From Calothrix brevissima NIES-22 (lineage in GTDB: Bacteria > Cyanobacteriota > Cyanobacteriia > Cyanobacteriales > Nostocaceae), in the NCBI RefSeq assembly GCF_002367995.1, contig NZ_AP018207.1:558001-622000 (forward strand): a stretch of DNA of 64,000 nucleotides, in the 5' to 3' direction. The translations under genes and the position numbers were made by a program. Shown in pieces: positions 41,084 to 50,176 of the stretch (the first letter of the stretch is position 1; each line of letters starts with the position of its first letter). Under the pieces are notes generated by a model, which was given only the letters and a program-made list of their open reading frames with translations, searched no databases and was not told the DNA's origin.

Positions 41084-43882
41084 ATGATTTTTAGGAAATC
41101 TCAAATATTTAAGCGGAAATCTTTGCATCAATGGTTTAAATCTATCCAATATCAGCCAAGCCTAAATTGTTGTAGTAAATTTTTATTATTAGGATTAGCC
41201 TGTTGTACATTTAGTTCGGTGATTTGTAAAGCAACTCTCGTCCGCGCAGAGATTCAACTTGATAATACTTTGGGTGGCGAAGCTACGGTATTAACACCAG
41301 GTGTAGAAGTTAAAGGGGCGACAGCAGATATCATCAATGGCGGTGCAATTCGGGGAGCGAATTTATTTCACAGCTTTCGCGAATTTAGCATTGGTGATGG
41401 GCAACAGGTATATTTCGCCAACCCCACAGGAGTGGAAAACATTCTTACAAGAGTCACAGGAAATAATCGGTCGGAGATTTTGGGAACTCTTGGGGTATTG
41501 GGTAATGCCAATTTATTTTTCATTAATCCCAATGGCATAATTTTTGGGCAAAATGCTCGGTTAGATGTGGGCGGTTCCTTTGTTGCAAGTACAGCAGATA
41601 GTTTGGCATTCGGTAATGGCTTTGCGTTTAGTGCGAGTAATCCCCAAGCGCCACCCTTACTGGCTATCAATGTACCCTTGGGATTGCAATATGGTAGTAA
41701 TGCCTTCCCAATCGAACTCCAGGGTGCAAGGCTTACAGTTCCACCTGGTAATACCCTGGCTGTGATCGGTGGCGATGTTAGTTTGCAGAACGGTGCAATT
41801 TTGCAGGTAACGGATGGTCGTATAGAATTGGGCGGTTTATCGAGTTTGGGGATAGTTGGGTTAGAAACGACCAACAACGGGTTTCAATTGCAGTTTCCAG
41901 AGGGAGTAGAGCGATCGCATGTTTCAATGGTAGATGGGGCGATGATTGAAGCGACCTCAGACAACGGTGGTACTGTGGCGGTGAATGCAAAAACCTTTCA
42001 GGTGGAAAAGGGGTCTCAACTGTTTATCTTCACGACTGGCGATCAAAATGCGACCGGAGAGATGAGGATCAACGCTACAGATTCCATTGCGATCGCTGGA
42101 GACGACAGCAATATCTTCACTATCGTAGATAGTGCTAGCAACGGTAACGGAGCCAGTATAGCCCTGCAAACCCGTAGTCTCGCCCTCACGGACGGTGGAC
42201 AACTTGGCACTGTCACATTTGGACGGGGGAAAGCAGGTGATATTGCGATCGCCGCCAGTGAGTCAATCACCTTGGTAGGAGGTGGCATCAGCAAACCCAA
42301 TCAAGTGACAGCTATAGCTAGCCAAAATCTTGCTGAAGGCAATGGTGGTAACGTTGCCATCACCACAGGCACCTTCACACTCGATCAAGAAGCGCAGTTA
42401 GGTGCTTTAGCCTATGGAGCCGGACAGGGAGGAAACGTTTCTGTGACTGCCAGAGATATTGCCATTCAAAACGGAGGTTTTTTAGCCAGTGTTGTTGGCA
42501 GTGATGCCAGTGGGATTGGAGGCAATCTCAACATCATCACCCGTTCATTGCGGGTGACAACCAACGGACAGTTAGGCACAAATACGGATGGGCCAGGCGC
42601 AGGTGGAACATTGACTATCCAGGCCACACAAGCCATTGTTTTGGATGGAGCAGGAGCAATAGAAGGCGTCAGTACAGGTGCTTTCAGTCGATCTGGCTTC
42701 GGCTTTTTGAGTCCGGGACAGGAAGTTGGCAACGGCGGCACCATTGAAGTAACAACGCCTTCTTTGTTAGTCACCAATGGAGCCAAAATAGATGCCACTG
42801 CCTTTAAAACAGGACAAGGTGGCAATGTCGCAGTCAGTGTTCAAAACTTGTCGGTTCTCAATGGTGCACAAATTGCGGCAGGTACTATCGGTTCGGCAAA
42901 TGCAGGTAATGTCAAGATTGTTGCTACCAATAATGCGACATTTGATGGGAGCGGTGCTGAACTGAGCGGAGTTTTTACCTCTGTGGAACCAGGCGCAAGC
43001 GGCGATGGCGGGGACATTGATATCGCAGCGCGATCGCTCCAAGTGACAGATGGCGCGCAAATTAATGCCAGCAGTCAAGGTACAGGTATCGGCGGCAACA
43101 TTCGCATTCGCGCCGATTCTTTGACCTTGGATCGCCAAGGGGAAATCTCAGCAGAAACCGCCAGTAACACAGGAGGTAATATCACCCTGGATGTGTCAAA
43201 TTTATTACTGCTGCGTCGGGGTAGCAACCTATCCACCACAGCAGGTACAGCCCAAGCAGGTGGGAACGGTGGCAATATTGCGATCGCATCTGGCTTGATT
43301 GTGGCTTCACCAACTGAAGATAGCAACATTACCGCCGATGCTTTTACAGGTAAAGGTGGCAACATCGACATTCAGACACAAGGGATTTTTGGCATTAAAT
43401 TTCGCGATCGCCAAACCGCTTTTAGTGACATCACCGCCAGTTCTCAATTAGGCATCAACGGAGTTGTTGAAATTAATACCCCTGATGTAGATCCGAGTAA
43501 CGGATTGGTGAATTTACCCACAAATCTCGTCGATGCTTCCCAACAAATTACCCAAAGCTGTAGAGATAGCACAGGCACAATAGCCAATCAAAAAAGTGAA
43601 TTTATCATCACAGGACGAGGTGGTTTACCAGCAAATCCCAGTGACATATTGAGTAGTGATGCTGTGTGGCAAGACTTACAGCCCCACGCTTTACTGAACG
43701 AAAAACTGTCTAATTTTCAACCACAACAGAAAACGCTTTCTCAACCACCGACAGCTATTGTAGAAGCTCAAGGTTGGGAAATTGCGGCTAATGGTATTGT
43801 CACCTTGGTAGCTCAAGCACCCGCTACTACTCCTCACAATTCTTTTGTGAAACCTGTTAGCTGTCCAGTTGTGCAAAATTAA
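41084..43882 (+). CDS. Filamentous-haemagglutinin-type two-partner secretion protein
   Basis: 932 aa. A long signal peptide region (about 30-58, FLLLGLACCTFSSVICKATLVRA) precedes a TPS domain with NGGAIRGANLFHSFREFSIGDGQ, FANPTGVENILTRVTG and FFINPNGIIFGQNARLDVGGSF, all hallmark FhaB/HpmA motifs. The rest (about 260-830) is a beta-helix of about 20-residue repeats rich in GNGGNIAI-type turns, as in cyanobacterial ESPR/FHA proteins. It should be exported through an outer-membrane TpsB (FhaC-like) pore, which is not in this window. A CHAT-domain gene follows after 14 bp and is likely cotranscribed. The C-terminus (SCRDSTG, PVSCPVVQN) has paired cysteines typical of this cyanobacterial family. 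Confidence 0.92.
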   Translation: MIFRKSQIFKRKSLHQWFKSIQYQPSLNCCSKFLLLGLACCTFSSVICKATLVRAEIQLDNTLGGEATVLTPGVEVKGATADIINGGAIRGANLFHSFREFSIGDGQQVYFANPTGVENILTRVTGNNRSEILGTLGVLGNANLFFINPNGIIFGQNARLDVGGSFVASTADSLAFGNGFAFSASNPQAPPLLAINVPLGLQYGSNAFPIELQGARLTVPPGNTLAVIGGDVSLQNGAILQVTDGRIELGGLSSLGIVGLETTNNGFQLQFPEGVERSHVSMVDGAMIEATSDNGGTVAVNAKTFQVEKGSQLFIFTTGDQNATGEMRINATDSIAIAGDDSNIFTIVDSASNGNGASIALQTRSLALTDGGQLGTVTFGRGKAGDIAIAASESITLVGGGISKPNQVTAIASQNLAEGNGGNVAITTGTFTLDQEAQLGALAYGAGQGGNVSVTARDIAIQNGGFLASVVGSDASGIGGNLNIITRSLRVTTNGQLGTNTDGPGAGGTLTIQATQAIVLDGAGAIEGVSTGAFSRSGFGFLSPGQEVGNGGTIEVTTPSLLVTNGAKIDATAFKTGQGGNVAVSVQNLSVLNGAQIAAGTIGSANAGNVKIVATNNATFDGSGAELSGVFTSVEPGASGDGGDIDIAARSLQVTDGAQINASSQGTGIGGNIRIRADSLTLDRQGEISAETASNTGGNITLDVSNLLLLRRGSNLSTTAGTAQAGGNGGNIAIASGLIVASPTEDSNITADAFTGKGGNIDIQTQGIFGIKFRDRQTAFSDITASSQLGINGVVEINTPDVDPSNGLVNLPTNLVDASQQITQSCRDSTGTIANQKSEFIITGRGGLPANPSDILSSDAVWQDLQPHALLNEKLSNFQPQQKTLSQPPTAIVEAQGWEIAANGIVTLVAQAPATTPHNSFVKPVSCPVVQN

Positions 43883-43896
43883 TCTGGGACTCGGAA

Positions 43897-46497
43897 ATGG
43901 CAAAAAAACAGCTGAAATTTTGGCGTCGAGTTATAGCTTTTTTGCTGTGTATGTTAATGGGGATGATTCTCACCCTATTAATTAATTTTAGACAAGCTAC
44001 AGCTTCTTCTGTTCCACCCTTCGCGCTTCCACAAGTAGAGGAAATTGGGAATAGGTTGACAAAAGACTTATCTCCATCAAATTTAATTCAACAAGGTAGA
44101 GAACTGTACCAAAAAGAAAAATATGCTGAAGCTATAAAAATTTGGGAATTAGCACTTAAAGCAGAAAATAATTTATTGTCTCAAGCTATGGTGCTGAATT
44201 ATCTTTCTTTAGCTTATCAGCAATTGGGACAGTGGCAGCAAGCAAAGCAAGCCATTACCGCCAGTCTCAAGTTATTAGGTAATGCCAAACCGACAACTTC
44301 ACAAGCACAGCTAATTTTAGCCCAAGCACTCAACAATCAAGGCAGTTTAGAATTAGCTCAAGGTCAACCAGAACAAGCTTTGAATAGTTGGCAACAGGCT
44401 ACTACTATTTATACCAATGTTAGCTATATACAAGGTAAAATTGGTAGTTTAATTAATCAAGCTCAGGCACAACAAACTTTAGGGCTTTATCTGCAAGCGC
44501 GTAAAACCCTAGCAGATGTGAAACAATCTTTAGAGAATCAGCCAGATCAACAATTAAAAACTACAGGTTTGCGGAGTTTGGGGAATGTTCTACGATTAGT
44601 TGGGGCTTTTGCGGATTCTCGGCAAGTTTTGCAGCAAAGTTTGCAACTATTACAGAATGCAGGTAATGTATCCACACCAGAACTGAGTGCAACTTTATTG
44701 AGTTTAGGTAACACAGCTTATGCTCAAGGCGATCGCACTTCTGCTGTAAAATACTACGAACAAGTAAGTGCGATCGCTCCTAACAGCATTACCGGCATTC
44801 AAGCGAAAATTAATCAAATTAATTTATTATTAGCTACTGGCGAAGCAAAATCAGCCGAAAATCTTTGGCTACAACTCCAGCCTCAACTAGCTAATCTTCC
44901 TCCCAGTCGCTCGGCAATTTACGCTCGTGTTAACCTAGCTAAAGCTTTAACAAAACTGGGAAATAAACAAACTGAATCGGCGCAACTACTAGCCATAGCT
45001 GTTGAACAAGCCAAAAATTTAACCGATCAAAAAGCCCAATCCTATGCTTTAGGTTATTTAGGTGGACTCTATGAACAAACCCAGCAATGGTCAAATGCTC
45101 AAGAGTTAACCGCACAAGCTTTACAATTAGCTCAAGCCATTAATGCTGCCGATGTTGCTTATCAATGGCAATGGCAATTAGGAAGGATTTTAAAATCTCA
45201 GGGAGCAATTAAGCCAGCAATAGCAGCCTATGAAGTCGCCTTCACCACATTAAAATCCCTCCGCAGCGATTTAGTAGCCATTAACAGCGACATTCAATTT
45301 TCTTTTCGCGAAGCTGTAGAGCCAGTGTATCGTGAATATGTAGAATTACTCTTAAATCCAGGCCCAGACTTAGAACCTACTCAAGAGCAACTCAAACAAG
45401 CTCGACAAGTAATTGAATCATTACAACTAGCTGAACTTGATAACTTCTTTCGTTCCGCTTGTCTCCAAGGAAAAATAGTCCCGATTGAGCAGATTCAACA
45501 GTCAAGCGCCGCCTTAATTTATCCGATTATTTTGCCAGACAAACTAGAAGTAATTCTCAGCTTACCGCAGCAGCCATTACGCCACTATGCTACTCAAGTA
45601 TCTCAAACTGAACTAGAAAAAATTGTCGCACAACTCCGAGAAAATTTAGAAAAACCTTTCACCACACCAGAAGGTAAAGATTTAGCTGCAAAAGTTTACG
45701 ATTGGTTAATTCGCCCTGTAGAAACACAACTATCTCAAAGCGAAGTGCAAACATTAGTTTTTGTCTTAGATGGTGCTTTACGCAACCTGCCAATGGCAGC
45801 TTTATATGATGGTAAACAGTATTTGGTGGAAAAATATAGTATTGCCCTGACACCTGGGTTAGAGTTGTTAGGGCCTAAACCTTTACAAAAAACTCAACTC
45901 AAAACCTTAGTAGCGGGATTAACAGAAGCACGACACGGATTTAATCCCTTACCCAATGTCGCAGACGAATTAAAAGCTGTGGAAGCGGAAGTCCCTAGCG
46001 AAGTGCTGCTGAATCAGACATTTACTAGTACAGCGTTGCAAAAACAGATTGACTCCTTACCCTTTTCTGTCGTACATTTAGCCACTCACGGTCAATTTAG
46101 CTCCAATGCTGAGGAAACTTTTGTTTTGGCTTGGGATAAACCAGTCAAAGTCAATGAATTGAAAAATTTGCTCCGTCGCAGAGATGAAATTAGCCCTGAA
46201 CCCATAGAGTTACTCGTTTTGAGTGCTTGCGAAACCGCCGAAGGCGACAAAAGAGCAGCTTTAGGGTTAGCTGGGGTAGCAATTCAAGCAGGGGCGCGCA
46301 GTACCTTAGCTTCTTTGTGGAGTTTAGATGATGAATCCGGGGCGCGTCTAGTAGGTCAATTTTACAAAGAACTCGCAACCAAGCAGGTAACAAAAGCACA
46401 AGCATTAAGACTGGCGCAACTTTCCCTATTAAAAGATCCAGATTATCGCCATCCCGTGCATTGGGCGGCTTACGTATTGCTGGGAAATTGGCTGTAG
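43897..46497 (+). CDS. TPR-CHAT caspase-like protein
   Basis: 866 aa. One N-terminal membrane helix (about 12-32, VIAFLLCMLMGMILTLLINF) is followed by about 480 residues of TPR repeats (for example SQAMVLNYLSLAYQQLGQW and ALGYLGGLYEQTQQW) and a C-terminal CHAT domain (about 590-866). The caspase-like dyad is visible: His in VVHLATHGQF and Cys in LVLSACETAEG, so a protease is likely. TLASLWSLDDESGARLVGQFY is a further family landmark. CHAT proteases are sensors or effectors in bacterial conflict and in cyanobacterial surface loci. Cotranscription with the haemagglutinin-like gene suggests it processes or monitors that exoprotein; the membrane helix would place the TPR-CHAT part in the periplasm or cytosol depending on orientation. 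Confidence 0.93.
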   Translation: MAKKQLKFWRRVIAFLLCMLMGMILTLLINFRQATASSVPPFALPQVEEIGNRLTKDLSPSNLIQQGRELYQKEKYAEAIKIWELALKAENNLLSQAMVLNYLSLAYQQLGQWQQAKQAITASLKLLGNAKPTTSQAQLILAQALNNQGSLELAQGQPEQALNSWQQATTIYTNVSYIQGKIGSLINQAQAQQTLGLYLQARKTLADVKQSLENQPDQQLKTTGLRSLGNVLRLVGAFADSRQVLQQSLQLLQNAGNVSTPELSATLLSLGNTAYAQGDRTSAVKYYEQVSAIAPNSITGIQAKINQINLLLATGEAKSAENLWLQLQPQLANLPPSRSAIYARVNLAKALTKLGNKQTESAQLLAIAVEQAKNLTDQKAQSYALGYLGGLYEQTQQWSNAQELTAQALQLAQAINAADVAYQWQWQLGRILKSQGAIKPAIAAYEVAFTTLKSLRSDLVAINSDIQFSFREAVEPVYREYVELLLNPGPDLEPTQEQLKQARQVIESLQLAELDNFFRSACLQGKIVPIEQIQQSSAALIYPIILPDKLEVILSLPQQPLRHYATQVSQTELEKIVAQLRENLEKPFTTPEGKDLAAKVYDWLIRPVETQLSQSEVQTLVFVLDGALRNLPMAALYDGKQYLVEKYSIALTPGLELLGPKPLQKTQLKTLVAGLTEARHGFNPLPNVADELKAVEAEVPSEVLLNQTFTSTALQKQIDSLPFSVVHLATHGQFSSNAEETFVLAWDKPVKVNELKNLLRRRDEISPEPIELLVLSACETAEGDKRAALGLAGVAIQAGARSTLASLWSLDDESGARLVGQFYKELATKQVTKAQALRLAQLSLLKDPDYRHPVHWAAYVLLGNWL

Positions 46498-46759
46498 TAC
46501 CGCTAGCGAGTAAGTCAACAGTCAACAGTCAACAGTCAAAAGGCTTATATTCCAATACAGCCAGTAGGTTGGGTTGAGGAACGAAACCCAACATTTCCAG
46601 GGGTTTATTTACGCCGTGGTGTCCAAAAAATTTTTTTCTGTTTTATTATCCACTCTTACCAAAAATGCGATCGCACTATAGTTCCCTAGTTATTTATCTG
46701 ACAAAAAATCCGATTGAACGCCCTCAAAAAACCCCAAAATTTAGGTTAGCTTGATATTT
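46498..46759. repeat. Intergenic repeats after the CHAT gene
   Basis: A heptamer run (CAGTCAA, 46514-46539) and one copy of the GTAGGTTGGGTTGAGG repeat (46564-46598). No coding signal. Both flanking genes converge here. Confidence 0.7.
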
Positions 46760-47578
46760 TTACTTTGCCATTGAGCCTCGATAAATTCGCTCCATTTGCT
46801 CTGGAGATAGTACTGTCATAGGAAACCATTCATATTCTGAACTAGGAATTTCCTGAGGTAATTTATAAGCCTGTTCCTGAATTTCACTTAAATGTATTTC
46901 CACATTGCTAGTTAAAGATGGGCTAATTAACTTCTGATTTATCTCTGATGGGGGAAGCTCATTTTGGAGCAAGACATAGGCGTGCTTTTGTGGATCGTAT
47001 CCTAAAACTTCTCCTGCCTCAATTTGATAAACCCAAGCATAAATACTAAGTTTTCCTTGGTAGAGTTTAGAGCGAATTACCGGATAAGTCCGTAAATTTT
47101 CAATTTGGGTAAGTACATTTTCAGCAATAATTACGTCTAAAAGTTCTTCCCCTTCGTAGTCGCTGTAGTTTTCTTTCACTAGCTGTCGGGTTGCTTCTGC
47201 ATACTTGAGCCAGTCATGTACAAGCGGCATTTCTACTCGCAACTTGTCTAACTTCATTAACCCTTTCATAGCACCACAATGTGAGTGTCCACAGACAATA
47301 ATCTGTTGAATATCTAATGCTTGAATAGCATATTCAATTGTTGCTCCTTCACCGCCATTAGTAGCACCAAACGGGGGAATAATGTTGCCTGCATTGCGAA
47401 TCACAAATAATTCTCCTAACCCAGCTTGTGTAATCAGGTTTGGATCGATGCGCGAATCAGAACAAGTAATAAATAATACTCTCGGCTTTTGACCATGAGA
47501 AAGTTGCTCAAATAGTTCTTCATTAGCACGAAAATAACTACTTTTGAAGTCTCGCAAGCCTCTAATCAATTTTTTCAT
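46760..47578 (-). CDS. ccaA: Beta-class carbonic anhydrase (CcaA/IcfA-like)
   Basis: 272 aa. It interconverts CO2 and bicarbonate. The zinc ligands are Cys39 in ITCSDSRIDP (with Asp41 and Arg43 as the catalytic dyad), His98 and Cys101 in CGHSHCGAMKG. The NAGNIIPPFGATNGGEGATIEYA loop is that of plant/cyanobacterial beta-enzymes. Beyond the catalytic domain (about 1-205) there is an extension of about 65 residues, matching the length and layout of carboxysomal CcaA, whose extension docks the enzyme in the shell interior via CcmM. Carboxysomal location is therefore inferred. No ccm genes are nearby. The gene is monocistronic by orientation. Confidence 0.9.
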   Translation of the reverse strand: MKKLIRGLRDFKSSYFRANEELFEQLSHGQKPRVLFITCSDSRIDPNLITQAGLGELFVIRNAGNIIPPFGATNGGEGATIEYAIQALDIQQIIVCGHSHCGAMKGLMKLDKLRVEMPLVHDWLKYAEATRQLVKENYSDYEGEELLDVIIAENVLTQIENLRTYPVIRSKLYQGKLSIYAWVYQIEAGEVLGYDPQKHAYVLLQNELPPSEINQKLISPSLTSNVEIHLSEIQEQAYKLPQEIPSSEYEWFPMTVLSPEQMERIYRGSMAK

Positions 47579-47905
47579 CAGATTACCTAAATTAACGCAA
47601 ACAGAATAAGTAATATTTCAAACTTGTCAGAAAATTCAGTTATGGAATTAAGTCAATAGAGATATGCAATCAATCTACAATTAGTTTATACTGTTGAACC
47701 TTACTGATGATAAAAGTAACGCGGACAACTCTATTAACTATATTAAACAATATTTGTAGACTTACGCCTAATAACAACACTCAGAAATTATTTTCAAAAC
47801 TAATAAGCTAATGTGTGTCTAAATTGCTTAACTACTAATCATGGCTATTCACTGTCAACAGCCCTGACGATGGATTATGCAACTTAAAAGCAGAATAGCT
47901 TATCA

Positions 47906-48029
47906 GCCAATTGCAAGTTGGTGAGTTACAGATCATCGTTGATTGTAGGGAAATTGGCATTGCCATGCCCCGAAGCGCGTACCTCATTTACCTGAAATAT
48001 GCTGTAAATACAGATTTAACAGCCAATAT
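47906..48029 (+). repeat. Shared upstream block, copy D
   Basis: Counterpart of 40888-41001: AGTTGGTGAGTTACAGATCA, GTTGATTGTAGGG and the identical CCATGCCCCGAAGCGCGTAC core are in the same order. It ends about 230 bp before the RTX gene. The rest of 47579-47905 shows no feature. Confidence 0.75.
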
Positions 48030-48132
48030 AAAAAACGGCTGGAAGCGGCTTCTGTAGAGATGTGTCATGTCATTTTCATGCTCTATGAAAAATTTCTTCG
48101 TTTTATTTTTCCCAACCACTGCATAAAACCAA

Positions 48133-48206
48133 AAACCTCAACGTGTAACTCATCAAGGAGTTAAACAGCTAACGCTAAACTCCATCACACATTGAAACTG
48201 AGGTTT
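48133..48206 (+). promoter_or_regulatory. Structured leader upstream of the RTX gene
   Basis: AAACCTCA (48133-48140) pairs with TGAGGTTT (48199-48206), enclosing a smaller TAACTC/GAGTTA stem. The structure lies 54-127 bp before the start codon, so it would be part of the 5' leader if transcription starts upstream. Function unknown; it could be an RNA-stability or regulatory element. Confidence 0.4.
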
Positions 48207-48259
48207 ATTACCTCACCTAAACAAACAGTTTACTGGGAAAAATTACAGGAGAAATCACA

Positions 48260-49732
48260 ATGCCTACATACAATGGTAATAATAACAACAATACTTTTGC
48301 CGCACCTAATGATGGTTTAGCATGGACAATTTTTGGTAACGGCGGCAATGATGGCCTCAAAGGTGGAACACAGGATGACTTAATTGACGGTGGAGCAGGT
48401 AACGATACCCTAACTGGTGGGGCTGGTTTCGACACCATCAAAGGTGGTGATGGCAACGATCTGATCATTGACACACAGGGTACTGTTGATGGTGGTGCAG
48501 GTACCGACACTCTCAGAGCCGACTATAGCCTATTTGACAATGGCGCTGGTGTTCATGTTGGTTATTTAGGACAAAGTCAGATTTTCAGTCGCGCCACTGG
48601 TACAGGCATACTTGATTACACCAATGTTGAGAAGTTTGAGATTACAGGGACAAAATATGACGATATTCTGGCTGGTGGCGCTAGCAGTGACATTCTCAAC
48701 GGCGGTGCTGGTAATGACTTAATTGACGGTGGAGCAGGCAATGATACCCTAACTGGTGGGGCTGGTTTCGACACCATCAAAGGTGGTGATGGCAACGATC
48801 TGATCGTTGATACACAAGGTAGTGTTGATGGTGGTGCAGGTACCGATACTCTCAGAGCCGACTATAGCCTATTTGACAATGGCGCTGGTGTTCATGTTGG
48901 TTATTTAGGACAAAGTCAGATTTTCAGTCGCGCCACTGGTACAGGCATACTTGATTACACCAATGTTGAGAAGTTTGAGATTACAGGGACAAAATATGAC
49001 GATATTCTGGCTGGTGGCGCTAGCAGTGACATTCTCAACGGCGGTGCTGGTAATGACTTAATTGACGGTGGAGCAGGCAATGATACCCTAACTGGTGGGG
49101 CTGGTTTCGACACCATCAAAGGCGGCGATGGCAACGATTTGATAATTGATACACAGGGTAGTGTTGATGGTGGTGCAGGTACCGATACTCTGAAAGCAGA
49201 CTATAGCCAATTTGACAATGGTGCTGGTGTCCATGTTGGTTATTTAGGACAAAGTCAGATTTTCAGTCGCTTCACTGGTACTGGCATACTTGGTTACACC
49301 AATGTTGAGAAGTTTGAGATTACAGGGACAAAATATGCCGATATTCTGGCTGGTGGCGCTAGCAGTGACATTCTCAACGGCGGTGCTGGTAATGATGAAC
49401 TCACTGGTAATGCTGGTAATGATAATCTAGTCGGTGGAGATGGCAATGATATTTTGACTGGTGGAACTGGTAATGACATCCTCACTGGTGGACTTGGAGC
49501 TGATACATTTGTCTTTAACTCTCTGAGTGAAGGAATAGATGTCATCAAAGACTTTAGTTTACAACAAGGAGATAAGATTCAAATTCTTGGCGCTAGTTTT
49601 GGTGCAACTTCCACTAGTCAGTTCAGTTATAACCAAACTACAGGTGGTTTATTCTTTAACGCACAGCAATTTGCTACTCTTGAAAATAAACTTTCTGGTT
49701 TCGATGTTAGCTCAAACATCCAAATTGTTTAG
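48260..49732 (+). CDS. RTX (haemolysin-type calcium-binding) repeat protein with triplicated module
   Basis: 490 aa. CAGGAG lies 8 bases before the ATG. There is no signal peptide. Three nearly identical 113-residue modules (about 42-380) each contain RTX nonapeptides (GGAGNDTLTGGAGFDTIKGG) plus an unusual spacer with AGVHVGYLGQSQIFS and VEKFEITGTKYDDILAGG. A fourth, denser RTX block (GNDNLVGGDGNDILTGG) and a type I secretion C-terminus (FVFNSLSEGIDVIKDFSLQQGDKI) follow. The repeats fold into calcium-bound beta-rolls once outside the cell; the role is probably matrix or S-layer-like. No ABC exporter is in the window. A strong terminator follows 55 bp after the stop. Confidence 0.9.
   Translation: MPTYNGNNNNNTFAAPNDGLAWTIFGNGGNDGLKGGTQDDLIDGGAGNDTLTGGAGFDTIKGGDGNDLIIDTQGTVDGGAGTDTLRADYSLFDNGAGVHVGYLGQSQIFSRATGTGILDYTNVEKFEITGTKYDDILAGGASSDILNGGAGNDLIDGGAGNDTLTGGAGFDTIKGGDGNDLIVDTQGSVDGGAGTDTLRADYSLFDNGAGVHVGYLGQSQIFSRATGTGILDYTNVEKFEITGTKYDDILAGGASSDILNGGAGNDLIDGGAGNDTLTGGAGFDTIKGGDGNDLIIDTQGSVDGGAGTDTLKADYSQFDNGAGVHVGYLGQSQIFSRFTGTGILGYTNVEKFEITGTKYADILAGGASSDILNGGAGNDELTGNAGNDNLVGGDGNDILTGGTGNDILTGGLGADTFVFNSLSEGIDVIKDFSLQQGDKIQILGASFGATSTSQFSYNQTTGGLFFNAQQFATLENKLSGFDVSSNIQIV
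48382..49398 (+). repeat. Three tandem 339-bp repeats inside the RTX gene
   Basis: Corresponding positions (for example AATTGACGG) recur at 48382, 48721 and 49060, giving an exact 339-bp period. Copies one and two are nearly identical at DNA level and copy three carries more substitutions, so the array is recent and could expand or contract by recombination. Confidence 0.85.
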
Positions 49733-49787
49733 AACTGAGTAGCAATATTTCGTTAAGGTTTGTCATAAACAATCAATAAGTCCTGTT

Positions 49788-49820
49788 AAAAAGGTGCGTT
49801 TCAAATCAGCGCACCTTTTT
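49788..49820 (+). terminator. Strong factor-independent terminator of the RTX gene
   Basis: AAAAAGGTGCG and CGCACCTTTTT are exact complements around an 11-base loop, with the T run at the plus-strand 3' end. It also has a symmetrical A run and may work both ways. Confidence 0.9.
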
Positions 49821-49847
49821 AAGTATGAAGCAGCCTCTAGCTAGGGG

Positions 49848-49983
49848 CTAGGGCGTGTTTTCAAACCCCGATAGTAGGTTGCTTAAGGTAAAAGCAACCC
49901 AACGAGGTGACATAAATGTTGGGTTTCGTTCCTCAACCCAACCTACATTGAAGTCTAATTTAGGGTTTGAAAATAGTCACTAG
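49848..49983. mobile_element. 136-bp MITE-like element
   Basis: Ends CTAGGGCGTGTTTTCAAACC and, inverted, CTAGTGACTATTTTCAAACC, about 21 bp with a few mismatches. The interior holds a copy of the GGTTGGGTTGAGG repeat. No coding capacity. The rest of 49984-50176 shows no feature apart from the AAGGAG site of the next gene. Confidence 0.65.
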
Positions 49984-50176
49984 GTGTAAGGGGAGAATCT
50001 CAACTGTTAAAAAGGAACAAAAATATAAGTTATGATTCAACAGTTCCAGATTGCAAAATGGGAAAACCAGATGTAACTTTTGCGCCAGCCAATTATCAAG
50101 CTTTGGCCTTGTGCGTCCTAGCTAACCTCTAGTACATTCCCTATTGCTTCTGAATTTAAGTGTAAGGAGTATTAAG

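Noticed and set aside
41368-43371. Minus-strand frames opposite the haemagglutinin-like gene
   Set aside because: Pro/Leu-rich antisense shadows of Gly/Asn-rich beta-helix codons.
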